Positions 26,993 to 35,501 of a DNA stretch of 64,000 bases are shown here, piece by piece. The notes beneath the pieces are model-generated. The model did not search any database. It had not been told where the DNA came from and saw only the letters and a program-made list of their open reading frames with translations. Positions within the stretch are counted from its first letter, which is position 1, and each line of letters starts with the position of its first letter. Location: NCBI GenBank assembly GCA_937989665.1, contig CALKRN010000016.1, forward strand, positions 31,862 through 95,861, read 5' to 3'. Origin of the DNA: an uncultured Desulfomicrobiaceae bacterium (GTDB lineage Bacteria; Desulfobacterota; Desulfovibrionia; Desulfovibrionales; Desulfomicrobiaceae). The translations under genes and the position numbers were made by a program.

Positions 26993-28468
26993 ATGATCGT
27001 TGCAGCAGAGCCCATTGTCGTAGCCACCGTGGACGTGGAACATGGCCAGGTGCTTGCCCGGGTGTTGGCCGAACATGGTTTTCGGCCGGTCCACTGTTGT
27101 TGCACCGAGGTCGCGCGGACCCTCCACGAAGTTCGGCCGCGCATTCTTATTCTTGGGCATTGTCAGGCCGATGGTGAGACATTGCTGCGCCAGATCCTCC
27201 AGCAATTTCCCCGTGTGCGGGTCATTGCCCTTTTGGAGACTAGAGATGGAGACCGTGGGCTTGACCTCCTTGAGCTCGGTGCATCGGATGTCCTGACGAA
27301 ACCCGTCGGAGAACGGGCACTTATCGTTGCGGTAAAACGCGCCCTCGATATTTTAGACATTCAGGAACAATGCGATATCGTGCGTGAAAAAAATAAAATT
27401 TTGCGCATGAGCCAGCAATTGTGCCGTCAGCTGTTTGATGAGGTCCCCTGTTATATCTCGGTACAGAATAAAGATTGGCGTATCGTTCGGGCAAATCGTC
27501 ATTTCAAAGAAGATTTTGGCGATTGTCTCGGTGAGCATTGCTATGAGATTTACAAACATCGCACCCATCCATGTCCCAATTGTCCTGTGGAAGCCACCTT
27601 TTATGATGGGATGATGCATCAGACAGAAGAGGTTGTCACTACACGCAGTGGTCAACAGAAGATTGTATTGACCATGACGGCTCCTATTCGCGATGAACAA
27701 GGAGACATCGTCGAGGTTATGGAGCTCTCTACAGACATTTCTCAAATTCGTGAGCTGCAAAGCCGTTTGACGTCGCTGGGTCTTTTCATTGGCTCGATTT
27801 CCCATGGTGTGCGCGGTATGTTGACTGCCCTCGACGGTGGCATGTATCGTCTCGAAAAAGGCATTGAGCAGGGGGATATGGACCGGATCCGCAACGGTGC
27901 AGAGCTGGTCAAGCTTATGGTGGCGCGGATTCGTAATTCGGTCCTGGAGATGCTCTATTATTCCAAAGATCGCGAGCTCAATATCCAACAGATCGATGTC
28001 TTCTCGTTTGCAGAAAGTGTGGCCAAATTTGTGGAACCTAAGGCCGAAAAGCACGGGGTGGCCTTTGTACGGGAATTTGCCTCATCTCTAGGGCAAGCGT
28101 CCCTGGATCCAGAAGTCATTTCCTCGGGGTTGGTCAATATTCTGGAAAATGCCGTGGATGCCTGTATCGAAGACGAAGCTAAACCCTCGCATACGGTTGT
28201 TTTTGCTGTGACTGCTACGGATCAGGAACTTTGTTTTACAGTGCGTGACAATGGGACGGGTATGGATCGGCAAACTCAGGAAAAGATGTTTTCTTTGTTT
28301 TTCTCTTCTAAGGGCAGTCGAGGCACTGGACTTGGATTGTATATTGCCAATGAAGTAGTCCAACAACACGGTGGTCGTATCGAAGTCCAATCAACGTTGG
28401 GAGAAGGAACAGAATTTCAGGTCTTGGTGCCGCGTGAACCACGTCCTCAACCAGCACAAATGGCATGA
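26993..28468 (+). CDS. sensor histidine kinase with pseudo-receiver and PAS domains
   Basis: Soluble kinase of 491 residues. Residues 1-118 fold like a receiver (VVATVDVEHGQVLARVLAEH; LTKPVG), but the phosphoacceptor position holds Gly55 (LILGHCQ), so it should not be phosphorylated there. A PAS domain follows at about 140-255, with the cysteine cluster CPNCPV after YEIYKHRTHP. The kinase core has His271 in SHGVRGMLT, the N box NILENAVDAC, the G1 box DNGTGM and the G2 box GTGLGLYIAN. No transmembrane segment is seen, so it senses a cytoplasmic signal. Rrf2 lies 12 bp downstream and the lone receiver just upstream, suggesting one regulatory unit. Confidence 0.88.
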   Translation: MIVAAEPIVVATVDVEHGQVLARVLAEHGFRPVHCCCTEVARTLHEVRPRILILGHCQADGETLLRQILQQFPRVRVIALLETRDGDRGLDLLELGASDVLTKPVGERALIVAVKRALDILDIQEQCDIVREKNKILRMSQQLCRQLFDEVPCYISVQNKDWRIVRANRHFKEDFGDCLGEHCYEIYKHRTHPCPNCPVEATFYDGMMHQTEEVVTTRSGQQKIVLTMTAPIRDEQGDIVEVMELSTDISQIRELQSRLTSLGLFIGSISHGVRGMLTALDGGMYRLEKGIEQGDMDRIRNGAELVKLMVARIRNSVLEMLYYSKDRELNIQQIDVFSFAESVAKFVEPKAEKHGVAFVREFASSLGQASLDPEVISSGLVNILENAVDACIEDEAKPSHTVVFAVTATDQELCFTVRDNGTGMDRQTQEKMFSLFFSSKGSRGTGLGLYIANEVVQQHGGRIEVQSTLGEGTEFQVLVPREPRPQPAQMA

Positions 28469-28480
28469 CGAGAAGCGCGT

Positions 28481-28897
28481 ATGCGGTTGACGACCCGAAG
28501 TCGCTATGGAACTCGTTTGCTCTTAGATATTGCGTTGCACCAAGATAATGGGTGGGTGACTACTTCGGACATTGCTTCTCGCCAAAACATCTCGCAAAAA
28601 TACCTTGAAAAGTTGGTGATTAGCCTGCGGCAGCATGGCTTGATCCAAAGTAAGCGCGGGCCGTTGGGAGGCCATAAACTCGCCAAACCACCAGAGGAAA
28701 TCACGGTAGGCGATGTTGTTCGCGCTTTAGAGGAGCAAGTGCTCTTATCGACATGTTCGGACGGCAACCCCCTTTGCGGTCAGTGCACTCGAGCTGGGGA
28801 ATGTGTCACCCAATTCATTTGGATTGAGGCCAGTAATGTCCTGATGCAAACGTTGGATTCGTATCGTCTGATCGACTTGCTCAACCGCCGTGGCTAG
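28481..28897 (+). CDS. rrf2: Rrf2 family transcriptional regulator
   Basis: DNA-binding regulator of 138 residues. The N-terminal winged helix opens MRLTTRSRYGTRLLLDIAL and continues with ISQKYLEKLVISLRQHGLI as recognition region, then GPLGGHKLAKPPEEITVGDV for the wing. Cysteines Cys92, Cys99, Cys102 and Cys108 lie where IscR-like members bind an iron-sulfur cluster, so redox or cluster sensing is possible. In D. vulgaris the namesake Rrf2 represses the hmc operon; the same order here suggests the same target. The start codon follows 12 bp after the kinase stop. The last 4 bp overlap convergent rbgA. Confidence 0.92.
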   Translation: MRLTTRSRYGTRLLLDIALHQDNGWVTTSDIASRQNISQKYLEKLVISLRQHGLIQSKRGPLGGHKLAKPPEEITVGDVVRALEEQVLLSTCSDGNPLCGQCTRAGECVTQFIWIEASNVLMQTLDSYRLIDLLNRRG

Positions 28898-29721
28898 TGG
28901 TTGGGCCATTGCAAGCTGATCCGTCCCAGTTTGCCCTCGCGAAGGTCGCTGAGAAAAATACGGGCGGTTTTCTCCATATCCACTTCTCCTTTGCTGCGTA
29001 GACATCCCCGCTGTCGGCCGATGGCAAGAAGGGTCTCCTCCGGGGCGGGCGCACAGGTGACGCCGTAGCGCTGCCGAAGGCGCTCCGCGTAGTGGCGCTC
29101 CAGGAGGGCAAGGGCCCCGACGGCGATTGTCCATAAATCGAGGGCTGTTTCCCGGATCGCCCCCGTGGCAGCGAGGAGCAGCGCCCCCTCTTGGTCCTCC
29201 AACTTGGGCCAAAGCACGCCGGGGGTATCAAAGAGGGTCGTCTCGTCATCGAGAAAGATGCGCTTGGGGGCGCGGGTGATGGCGGCCTTGTCCGCCGCCT
29301 GGGAGACCGTGCGGCCGACCAAGGTGTTGAAGAGCGTCGATTTGCCCACATTGGGGATCCCAACGATGAGGAGCATGAGCGGCCGTAGGCGGAAGTTGCG
29401 AGGTGGCACGAGCTGGCGGGCCGCCTGGAGGATACGGCGTCCAGCGTGTGGAGCAGTCGCGACGGCCGGCATTGTCGGTTGTCCTTGGGAGCGCAGCGAG
29501 GCCACCCAGGCCTGAGTGGCCTCGGGGTCTGCCAGATCGCTTTTGGAGAGCACCGTGAGGCAGGGGCGATGGCCACGGAGTTCGTGGAGCAACGGATTGC
29601 GGCTTGCTTGCGGCAGCCGGGCATCAAGGAGTTCAATGACCACGTCGGTCTTGGGCAGGAGCTTGGCGAGCTGCTGCCGGGCGCGGTGCATGTGGCCAGG
29701 AAACCATTGAATCGATGGCAT
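28894..29721 (-). CDS. rbgA: ribosome biogenesis GTPase RbgA (YlqF)
   Basis: Circularly permuted GTPase of 275 residues needed for 50S subunit maturation. It begins IQWFPGHMHRARQQL, the RbgA N-terminus. The G4 motif SKSD (about residue 59) precedes G1 GIPNVGKSTLFN (about residue 120) and G3 DTPGVLWPK, the permuted order of this family. The C-terminal helical domain is present but short. The start codon at 29721 is followed by a normal reading frame and preceded on the minus strand by a repeat-bearing intergenic region. The 3' end overlaps rrf2 by 4 bp. Confidence 0.92.
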   Translation of the reverse strand: MPSIQWFPGHMHRARQQLAKLLPKTDVVIELLDARLPQASRNPLLHELRGHRPCLTVLSKSDLADPEATQAWVASLRSQGQPTMPAVATAPHAGRRILQAARQLVPPRNFRLRPLMLLIVGIPNVGKSTLFNTLVGRTVSQAADKAAITRAPKRIFLDDETTLFDTPGVLWPKLEDQEGALLLAATGAIRETALDLWTIAVGALALLERHYAERLRQRYGVTCAPAPEETLLAIGRQRGCLRSKGEVDMEKTARIFLSDLREGKLGRISLQWPNH

Positions 29722-29731
29722 ATGCTCTTAA

Positions 29732-29883
29732 AAAAGTCTGGACGTTGGCGTCCCCATCGCACGTTCCATACCTTCTCCTGCCCTGCGAGGCCGTAGATGT
29801 GGTAAAGCAATGCACAATAGCTTTGGCGCACGCTCCACATCCCTTCACCTGCCCCGCGAGGCCTATACTTGAAAAAAAGTCTG
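29732..29883. repeat. paired imperfect direct repeats upstream of rbgA
   Basis: The 205-bp gap between rbgA and the next minus-strand gene holds two imperfect copies of about 40 bp. Copy 1 starts GCACGTTCCATACC at 29759 and contains CCTGCCCTGCGAGGCC. Copy 2 starts GCACGCTCCACATCC at 29828 and contains CCTGCCCCGCGAGGCC. They are about 70 bp apart. AAAAGTCTG also occurs at both outer edges (ending at 29740 and 29883). No gene is seen in the gap and no terminator is clear. Function unknown. Confidence 0.6.
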
Positions 29884-29926
29884 CGCGTTGCCTTCCGCCG
29901 CGCACCCGCGAAGAGAGGTCGGCGTC

Positions 29927-30535
29927 TTAATGTGCCGCAGCGCCCAGCTCGGTATGCACTTGCTGCACGAGCTCCTTGGCACGTTGGAGTTTTTCCTGTT
30001 GCTCTGCCGAACCCACCTGCTCGGCAAGATAGCCGGTCTTGTGCGCCAGTTCTTGGAGAATGGAGGCCAGCAGGGCCGCCCGTGTCTTGGCAGGTAAGGT
30101 CTCCAAGTCGGCCATTTTGGTCTCGAGAATCCCTATCTTGGTGTCGAGGCGGCTTACCTGGCTTTTGATGCCTGCCAGGTCATGGAGTTCCTTGGTGAGG
30201 CGCTCGACTCCCGTCTGGAGGTGGAAGTAGGCCACGGCCAGAAGGAGAATAAAGGTGATAGAAGCAAATAGCGCGGCCTTGCTCCAGGGGAAGCTTTTTT
30301 CCTCTTGAGGCGAGGAAGCGGGGGGGTTGTGCGTTTCTTTGGGTTCGGCGTCGTTGGGAGCCGCCGCGGCAAGAAGAGATTCCACTTCCGCGTCCGTCAG
30401 GCGTTGGGGGGAAATCTGCCGCGCCAGGGCCGCGAGGTCTTCTTCTACGTCTTCCGCTCGCGGGGCGATGGTCAAAAAGAGCCGCCGAGGTTCGCGGGAG
30501 GGAGTGTCCTTCTCCAATTGTTCTGCCAGGTTCAT
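29927..30535 (-). CDS. single-span membrane protein with coiled coil, function unknown
   Basis: Protein of 202 residues that I do not recognise. An acidic, disordered-looking N-terminal region (about 1-83) is followed by one membrane span (AALFASITFILLLAVAYF, about residues 86-103). The C-terminal half is a heptad-like coiled coil (about 110-195: RLTKELHDLAGIKSQVSRL and onward). No lipid anchor or enzymatic motif is seen. Topology is probably N-in with the coiled coil outside. It lies 55 bp downstream of trpS on the same strand and could be at the end of the ubiX-M50-trpS transcript. Possible roles as a scaffold are speculation. Confidence 0.7.
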   Translation of the reverse strand: MNLAEQLEKDTPSREPRRLFLTIAPRAEDVEEDLAALARQISPQRLTDAEVESLLAAAAPNDAEPKETHNPPASSPQEEKSFPWSKAALFASITFILLLAVAYFHLQTGVERLTKELHDLAGIKSQVSRLDTKIGILETKMADLETLPAKTRAALLASILQELAHKTGYLAEQVGSAEQQEKLQRAKELVQQVHTELGAAAH

Positions 30536-30590
30536 AATGGCCTCCGTAGCGTTGTGGTCTGCTTTATGCTGTTGGCGTTTGGGGACACGT

Positions 30591-31592
30591 TTAGCCTAAG
30601 GCAGAAATCCCCACGGCCCGTTTGATGCGCTCTAAAAACGGGGCGCTGATGGCACGCGCTTTGGCAGCCCCGGTGCGCAAAATGGCCTCGATATGCTCGG
30701 GATGCCGCATAAGTTCCTCATAGCGGTGTCGAGGCGTTGCCAATTGGGCGTCGATAAGTTCAAAGAGCTCTTCTTTTACTATTCCCCATGCAATGCCTTG
30801 GGCGAATCGCTGACGCATCGTCTCCGTTTGCTCCGGAGTAGCAAACGCGCTGTACATTTGAAAAAGAGGACAATCGGTATCTTTAGGTTCTTCTGGTCCT
30901 TGGGAATTGGTTACGATGCGCATGATCATCTTGCGTAGAGTCTTTTGTGGGACAAAAAGTGGTATATAATTGTTATAACTTTTGCTCATTTTTCGACCAT
31001 CAAGGCCGACAAGTATGGCAGTCGATTCATCCACGCGAGCTTCTGGAAGCACAAAATGTTCACCATAGTGATGGTTAAAGCGTTGAGCAATATCTCTTGT
31101 CATCTCAATATGTTGTACTTGGTCTTTCCCCACAGGCACGATATGGGCATTGAACATCAGGATATCTGCAGCCATTAAGATGGGATAGCAATAAAGGCCC
31201 ATGGTAATGCCTGCATCCGGGTCAGCGCTGCGTTCTTCTTCATTGGCCTGCACCGCGGCCTTGTAGGCGTGGGCACGGTTCATGAGTCCCTTGGACGTCA
31301 TGCAGGTGAGGATCCAGGTGAGCTGCGGAATTTCCGGGATATCCGATTGGCGGTAGAAGACCGTACGCTCGGGGTCCAGGCCCAGGGCGAGCCAGGTGGC
31401 CGCCACTTCCAGCGTGGATTGGTGCACCTGTTTGGGGTCATGGCATTTGATGAGGGCATGGAGGTCCGCTAAAAAGAAAAATGAGCGGGTATTCGGGGTA
31501 AGGCTTTCGGCAATGGCAGGTCGGATAGCCCCCACGTAATTGCCAAGATGGGGAGTGCCCGTGGTGGTAATGCCTGTAAGGACGGTTTGCAT
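30591..31592 (-). CDS. trpS: tryptophanyl-tRNA synthetase
   Basis: Class I aminoacyl-tRNA synthetase of 333 residues that charges tRNA-Trp. The HIGH-type motif is PHLGN (residues 14-18) after [10 protein letters not shown], and the KMSKS loop is intact ([14 protein letters not shown], about residue 202). Trp-binding residues are suggested by [14 protein letters not shown] and [14 protein letters not shown]. Length is standard for bacterial TrpRS. It begins 9 bp after the M50 protease gene, so it probably belongs to the same transcript. Confidence 0.96.
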   Translation of the reverse strand: MQTVLTGITTTGTPHLGNYVGAIRPAIAESLTPNTRSFFFLADLHALIKCHDPKQVHQSTLEVAATWLALGLDPERTVFYRQSDIPEIPQLTWILTCMTSKGLMNRAHAYKAAVQANEEERSADPDAGITMGLYCYPILMAADILMFNAHIVPVGKDQVQHIEMTRDIAQRFNHHYGEHFVLPEARVDESTAILVGLDGRKMSKSYNNYIPLFVPQKTLRKMIMRIVTNSQGPEEPKDTDCPLFQMYSAFATPEQTETMRQRFAQGIAWGIVKEELFELIDAQLATPRHRYEELMRHPEHIEAILRTGAAKARAISAPFLERIKRAVGISALG

Positions 31593-31601
31593 GATGTTCC
31601 C

Positions 31602-32243
31602 TTATGCCAGAAGGATAGCCTGTGCGAGACGCAGTACAGGGCGGATGATGAAGGACAGAGCACCGGTGAGCGCTAAAAGAAGAATGGCGAAAGCGCCGTA
31701 GCGCTCCAGATCAAGATACGCGGTGGCGATGCGCGGTGGCAGGACCCAGGCCACGATCTTGCTGCCGTCGAGCGGCGGGATGGGTAGGAGATTGAACACC
31801 GCCAAGGCCACATTGATGGAGACCCCGGCGGCTGCGATGCGGGCCAGGGGCCTTCCCCAGAAGGCCGCGCGCGGGGCTGTCCAATCGATGGGCAAAAGCC
31901 CTAAGGCCCACAAGAAAAGGGCAAACCCAAGGGCAAGGAGGATGTTGGCCGCTGGGCCGGCGGCCGCCACGAGGACCAGGTCGCGGCGGGGATGGCGGTA
32001 GAAGCGGGGGTCAACCGGCACGGGTTTGGCCCAGCCGATGGTTTGGGTGAGGATTAAAACCAAGGTTCCCCAGGGATCGAGGTGGCGCAAGGGGTTGAAA
32101 GTCAGCCGACCCGCAAGCTGGGGCGTGGGGTCACCGAGCTTGGCGGAGACCCAACCATGAGCCAGTTCGTGGCAAGTAATGCCGAGGAGGAAGGGCACGG
32201 CCATGATGGCGAGGTGCTGGATGGTGGCGGCGAGGTGTTCCAT
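31602..32243 (-). CDS. site-2 protease family (M50) membrane metalloprotease
   Basis: Polytopic membrane protein of 213 residues. The zinc-binding HExxH motif is in ITCHELAHGWVSAKLG (about residue 25) and the third ligand region is LLPIPPLDGSKI (about residue 160), a variant of the NxxPxxxLDG signature. About six membrane spans are visible. Short M50B proteins of this type are often found next to trpS in Proteobacteria; substrates are unknown, and regulated intramembrane proteolysis is only a family-level expectation. It sits between ubiX (12 bp) and trpS (9 bp). Confidence 0.9.
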   Translation of the reverse strand: MEHLAATIQHLAIMAVPFLLGITCHELAHGWVSAKLGDPTPQLAGRLTFNPLRHLDPWGTLVLILTQTIGWAKPVPVDPRFYRHPRRDLVLVAAAGPAANILLALGFALFLWALGLLPIDWTAPRAAFWGRPLARIAAAGVSINVALAVFNLLPIPPLDGSKIVAWVLPPRIATAYLDLERYGAFAILLLALTGALSFIIRPVLRLAQAILLA

Positions 32244-32255
32244 GGCGGGGTGGGG

Positions 32256-32858
32256 CTAGCAGGAAGAAGACAAAGCGGCAAGTCCAGCCTCGCCCCAGCG
32301 GCTTGAGTCCGGCAGAGAAAGGCCCAATTGGTCGAGGACCCGGCGGGCAAAGATGGCTGTCAGATCGGCGATGGTGCGGGGATGTTGGTAAAATCCCGGA
32401 CAGGGAGGCATGATGATGGCCCCGGCGCGGCGGACACGCAGGAGATTGCGGAGGTGGATTTCGGTGAGCGGCGTTTCTCGAGGCACGAGGATCAGCGGCC
32501 GACCTTCCTTGAGGGTGACGTCCGCGGCGCGGTGGACGAGATGGCTCCCTGCCCCGCAGGCAATGGCCCCGAGCGTGGCCATGGAGCAGGGACAGATGAT
32601 CATGCCACTATGGAGCCACGAACCGCTGGCAGGCGGGGCGGCGAGGTTGGAGGGGTCGTGAAGGACTGCAAAATGGGCCAGAAGGACGTCCTCTGGTGGT
32701 CCTTCGTGGTGCAGCACCAACCGGGCCCCTTGGGAGACGATGCCGTGGAGTTCCACTTCCGGATGCTGGCCTAGCGCCTCGGCCAAAGCAAGGGCATAGG
32801 GCATGGCGCTGGCTCCTGTCAGGGCAAGGAGGATGCGGCGCGGAGATGAGCTTGACAA
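32256..32858 (-). CDS. ubiX: UbiX-family flavin prenyltransferase
   Basis: Enzyme of 200 residues that prenylates FMN to make the cofactor of UbiD-type decarboxylases. It has the flavoprotein fold with RRILLALTGASAMPYA at the N-terminus, the phosphate-binding PCSMATLGAIACGAGSHL cut here to PCSMATLGAIACG, and the catalytic-region motifs ETPLTEIHLRN and PPCPGFY. The start is TTG at 32858: GGAG lies 9 bases upstream and no earlier or later ATG preserves the first strand. The start codon overlaps the -35 element of the tRNA-Arg promoter on the other strand. No ubiD partner lies in the window. Confidence 0.9.
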   Translation of the reverse strand: MSSSSPRRILLALTGASAMPYALALAEALGQHPEVELHGIVSQGARLVLHHEGPPEDVLLAHFAVLHDPSNLAAPPASGSWLHSGMIICPCSMATLGAIACGAGSHLVHRAADVTLKEGRPLILVPRETPLTEIHLRNLLRVRRAGAIIMPPCPGFYQHPRTIADLTAIFARRVLDQLGLSLPDSSRWGEAGLAALSSSC

Positions 32859-32881
32859 GGTTTATTTCTCCTTTCTAAGGG
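32852..32881 (+). promoter_or_regulatory. sigma-70 promoter of tRNA-Arg
   Basis: Consensus -35 TTGACA (32852-32857), then 17-18 bp, then a weak -10 (CTAAGG or TAAGGG, 32875-32881) ends 11 bp before the tRNA 5' end. The -35 box overlaps the ubiX start codon on the opposite strand. Confidence 0.6.
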
Positions 32882-32892
32882 GGACGTCCCGT

Positions 32893-32969
32893 GCGCAATT
32901 AGCTCAGTTGGATAGAGCGTTAGCCTCCGGAGCTAAAGGTCGCAGGTTCGATTCCTGCATTGCGCACCA
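32893..32969 (+). tRNA. tRNA-Arg (anticodon CCG)
   Basis: Full cloverleaf of 77 nt. The acceptor stem is GCGCAAT / ATTGCGC and the D-arm is GCTC---GAGC. The anticodon stem TTAGC/GCTAA has loop CTCCGGA (anticodon CCG, reading CGG). The T-arm GCAGG TTCGATT CCTGC is intact and a discriminator A with encoded CCA follows. A promoter and a terminator flank it, so it is a single-gene transcript. Confidence 0.96.
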
Positions 32970-32979
32970 GATTTTTTCG

Positions 32980-33018
32980 GGAGTCGTGGCCAATGGGAAG
33001 CGACTCCTTTTGTTTTTT
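32980..33018 (+). terminator. terminator of tRNA-Arg
   Basis: Stem GGAGTCG (32980-32986) / CGACTCC (33001-33007) with a 14-base loop, followed by TTTTGTTTTTT. It starts 11 bp after the tRNA 3' end. Confidence 0.82.
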
Positions 33019-33432
33019 CCATTCTCTCCAATCCCCGCAGGGCGGGCGAAGATAACTCCCCACACCCATCTCCCCTTGTTGGGCATAATAGCGGTGGCGC
33101 ATGCTTGGGTCGAAGCCGCCATCACTCACGACACCCATCACCCAAGGAAGGAGGGAAAAAAACGTCCTCTCTTCCAAGGGGCGCCTCCCTGTCTTGGCCC
33201 TTTTGTTCTGCTCGGGGATGCCAGCCCAGCTCCCTGGTCCTCCCCAGGAGGTCTTTTTGGGGAATTAGGACTTGGGCGAGGCGGGTTTTGGCCTTTCCGT
33301 GTTGCCTTCATTGGGCGTTTGCTGGCAGGAGGGTAGGCGCGCGGTTGTGCTCCCGCACCTTGTGTATCGAGGGCAATTGAGAAGGTCAAAAGTCGTTTCG
33401 GAGCAAGGAAGGCGGAGCGTCAGGAGGTGGCC
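33019..33432 (+). other. intergenic region before the CHASE2 cyclase
   Basis: This 414-bp region shows no supportable gene on either strand. It contains a weak hairpin CCTCC/GGAGG with a TTTTT tail at 33239-33258 and, at its end, the strong ribosome site AGGAGG (33422-33427) of the cyclase gene. I could not identify a convincing promoter. Confidence 0.5.
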
Positions 33433-35376
33433 ATGGGACGGTGGCGACGGATGCTGGTGGGATTGGTGGTAGTGGCCCTTGGGGTGGTGGCCGCCTTAGA
33501 GCGGCCGCAGGCCGTGGCCAACCTGGAGGAGTGGCTCAGCGACTTTCGTTTCCGCTGGCAGGGACAGCTGCCGACGCCGTCTTCCGTCGTGGTTGTCGCC
33601 ATTGACGAAAAGAGCATCCAGGGCCTGGGACGCTGGCCCTGGCCGCGGGCCGTCCTTGCCCAGCTCGTGGACGCCTTGGCCGCGGCTGGGGCAGAACTCG
33701 TTGTCTACGATATCATCTGGAGTGAGGCTTCTGAGGGAGATAGTCTCCTGGCGGCAGCCTTGGGGCGCTCGGGCAACGCTATCTTGCCGATCGTTTTTGA
33801 TTTTGAAGCCGTCTATGAGGAGCAAGACGAGGCCGTAGTGGCCCAGGTGGGCTCGCTAACGGTCCGCAATCCAGAACATTTCCAGCGCTATGCGCCCCTC
33901 ACGGCCCAAGGAGTCCTCGTGCCCCGGCCCGAGTTCGTGGATCAGGCCATGGCCCTTGGCCATATCAATATGATCCCTGATGGCGATGGGGTCTTGCGGC
34001 GCGAGCCAGTGGCCGTGGCTTGGGAGGGGCATTTCCAGCCCTCGGTGGCGGTGCGGGCAGCGGCGCTTTTTTTGGGGATTCCTGATACCAAGCTGCTCTA
34101 TATCGCTGGGCATGGGTTGGTGCTGGGCGAGCGCTTCATTCCGTTGGATCCCTGGGGCCGCATGCGCATCCCCTACTACGGGCCAGAGGGGAGCTTTCGG
34201 CAGGTGAGTGTTGCCGACGTCCTCGATGGCGCCGTGGACTTGAGGGGCTGTGTGGCCCTGGTGGGGGCCACGGCGGTGGGGATCTACGACCTGCGGGTTA
34301 CCCCCACCTCTCCTGCCATGCCTGGGATTGAAAAACATGCCACGGTGCTCGCTGCCCTTCTCGAGGGGCGTGTCCTGCGGGAGGTCCCGCCATGGGTGGA
34401 ACCCCTTGCCATCGGCGGGATGGGGATCGTCGCCGCTGCGGCCCTGACCTGGTTGCCTGCCGCGGTCTCTACTGGTGTGGTCGCCCTCGGCGCGTTGGCG
34501 GTCGTCCTGGGCGGGTACGTGGCCTTTGTCCATTGGGGATTGTGGTTGCCTGCCGCCCTGCCGACCCTCACCCTCGTGCTGACGGCCGGCGCGACGACGG
34601 CCTATGCCTATGCCGTGGAAGCGCGGCAGGCGCGGGAAATCCGACGCATGTTCGCTTCCTATGTCACGGAGAAGGTCGTGGAAGAGCTCGTGCGCAATCC
34701 GGATGCCGCCCGGTTGGGGGGCTCGCGGCGGGAGATCACGGTTCTCTTCTCTGATGTCAAAGGCTTTACCACCTTTTCCGAGCGCCATCCGCCGGAAGAA
34801 GTCGTCGCCATTCTCAACGAGTACCTCGGGGCCATGACCGAGGTCGTCTTTGCCCATGACGGCACTCTCGACAAATTTATTGGCGACGCCATTCTTGCCT
34901 TTTGGGGGGCGCCGGTGGATCAGCCAGATCACGCCCTGCGTGCCGTGGCCTGCGGGCTTGCCATGCTCCACCGTCTGGAGGAGCTTTCCGCGGCTTGGCA
35001 GGCCGCAGGTAAGCCTGGGCTGACCTGCGGCATTGGCATCAACTCGGGAGTTGTCGTCGTCGGCAACATCGGTGCCGAGGGCAAGAAGATGGACTACACG
35101 GTTATCGGTGACGAGGTGAACCTGGGTTCGCGGGTCGAGGGCCTTACCCGCCTCTACGACACCCCGCTGCTCATCACCGAAGGGACTTTGGAGCGTATCC
35201 GTGCGGCAGTCCACGCCGAGGCCCTGGGGCCTGTGCGCATCCGTGGCCTGGAGCGGGTGGCGGTCAAAGGCAAGGACCAGCCCGTGGGCATCTATGCGGT
35301 GGAGCGCCTGGCCCAAGGGCCAAGCGTGATCGAGGACATCGCCAGCGGCGAAGTACGCAAGCTCACCAAAAAGTAA
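33433..35376 (+). CDS. CHASE2 domain adenylate/guanylate cyclase
   Basis: Membrane sensor-cyclase of 647 residues. A first span (about 7-24) is followed by a large extracytoplasmic CHASE2 sensor (about 30-310: [21 protein letters not shown], cut here to [20 protein letters not shown], and [16 protein letters not shown]). Three spans lie between about 320 and 395. The class III cyclase domain (about 425-600) has metal-binding aspartates in LFSDVKGFT (about Asp440) and [11 protein letters not shown] (about Asp484), and the transition-state region [15 protein letters not shown]. All catalytic positions look intact. ATG 33433 is preferred over GTG 33427 because AGGAGG lies 5 bases upstream of the ATG. 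Product (cAMP or cGMP) cannot be decided by reading. Confidence 0.92.
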   Translation: MGRWRRMLVGLVVVALGVVAALERPQAVANLEEWLSDFRFRWQGQLPTPSSVVVVAIDEKSIQGLGRWPWPRAVLAQLVDALAAAGAELVVYDIIWSEASEGDSLLAAALGRSGNAILPIVFDFEAVYEEQDEAVVAQVGSLTVRNPEHFQRYAPLTAQGVLVPRPEFVDQAMALGHINMIPDGDGVLRREPVAVAWEGHFQPSVAVRAAALFLGIPDTKLLYIAGHGLVLGERFIPLDPWGRMRIPYYGPEGSFRQVSVADVLDGAVDLRGCVALVGATAVGIYDLRVTPTSPAMPGIEKHATVLAALLEGRVLREVPPWVEPLAIGGMGIVAAAALTWLPAAVSTGVVALGALAVVLGGYVAFVHWGLWLPAALPTLTLVLTAGATTAYAYAVEARQAREIRRMFASYVTEKVVEELVRNPDAARLGGSRREITVLFSDVKGFTTFSERHPPEEVVAILNEYLGAMTEVVFAHDGTLDKFIGDAILAFWGAPVDQPDHALRAVACGLAMLHRLEELSAAWQAAGKPGLTCGIGINSGVVVVGNIGAEGKKMDYTVIGDEVNLGSRVEGLTRLYDTPLLITEGTLERIRAAVHAEALGPVRIRGLERVAVKGKDQPVGIYAVERLAQGPSVIEDIASGEVRKLTKK

Positions 35377-35388
35377 GCCGCTTGCCCT

Positions 35389-35501
35389 CGTCCCATCCAT
35401 GAGCTGGATAGCCTCCCTTTGCGGGGTGCGCGCTAGCCTGCGCCAAGGCATCCTCACCCTGACCGTCCCATTCATGAGCTGGATAGCCTCCCCTTGCGGG
35501 G
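35389..35501. repeat. pair of 38-bp direct repeats, 75-bp period
   Basis: Two copies of a 38-bp sequence lie at 35389-35426 and 35464-35501. They share CATGAGCTGGATAGCCTCCC and differ at about two positions. Each copy contains two small hairpins (ATCCA/TGGAT in the first copy, CCC-TTTG-CGGG type in both). A shorter echo (CTC-GGAGACAC) recurs 75 bp apart at about 35503 and 35578. No terminal inverted repeats or transposase are seen. Confidence 0.8.

Noticed and set aside
28881..29840. Minus-strand frame of 319 codons over rbgA and its upstream repeats
   Set aside because: Different phase from the clear rbgA frame; Ser/Pro/Arg-rich shadow translation.
32803..33336. Plus-strand frame running through tRNA-Arg
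   Set aside because: It crosses a well-formed tRNA gene with promoter and terminator and has no ribosome site.
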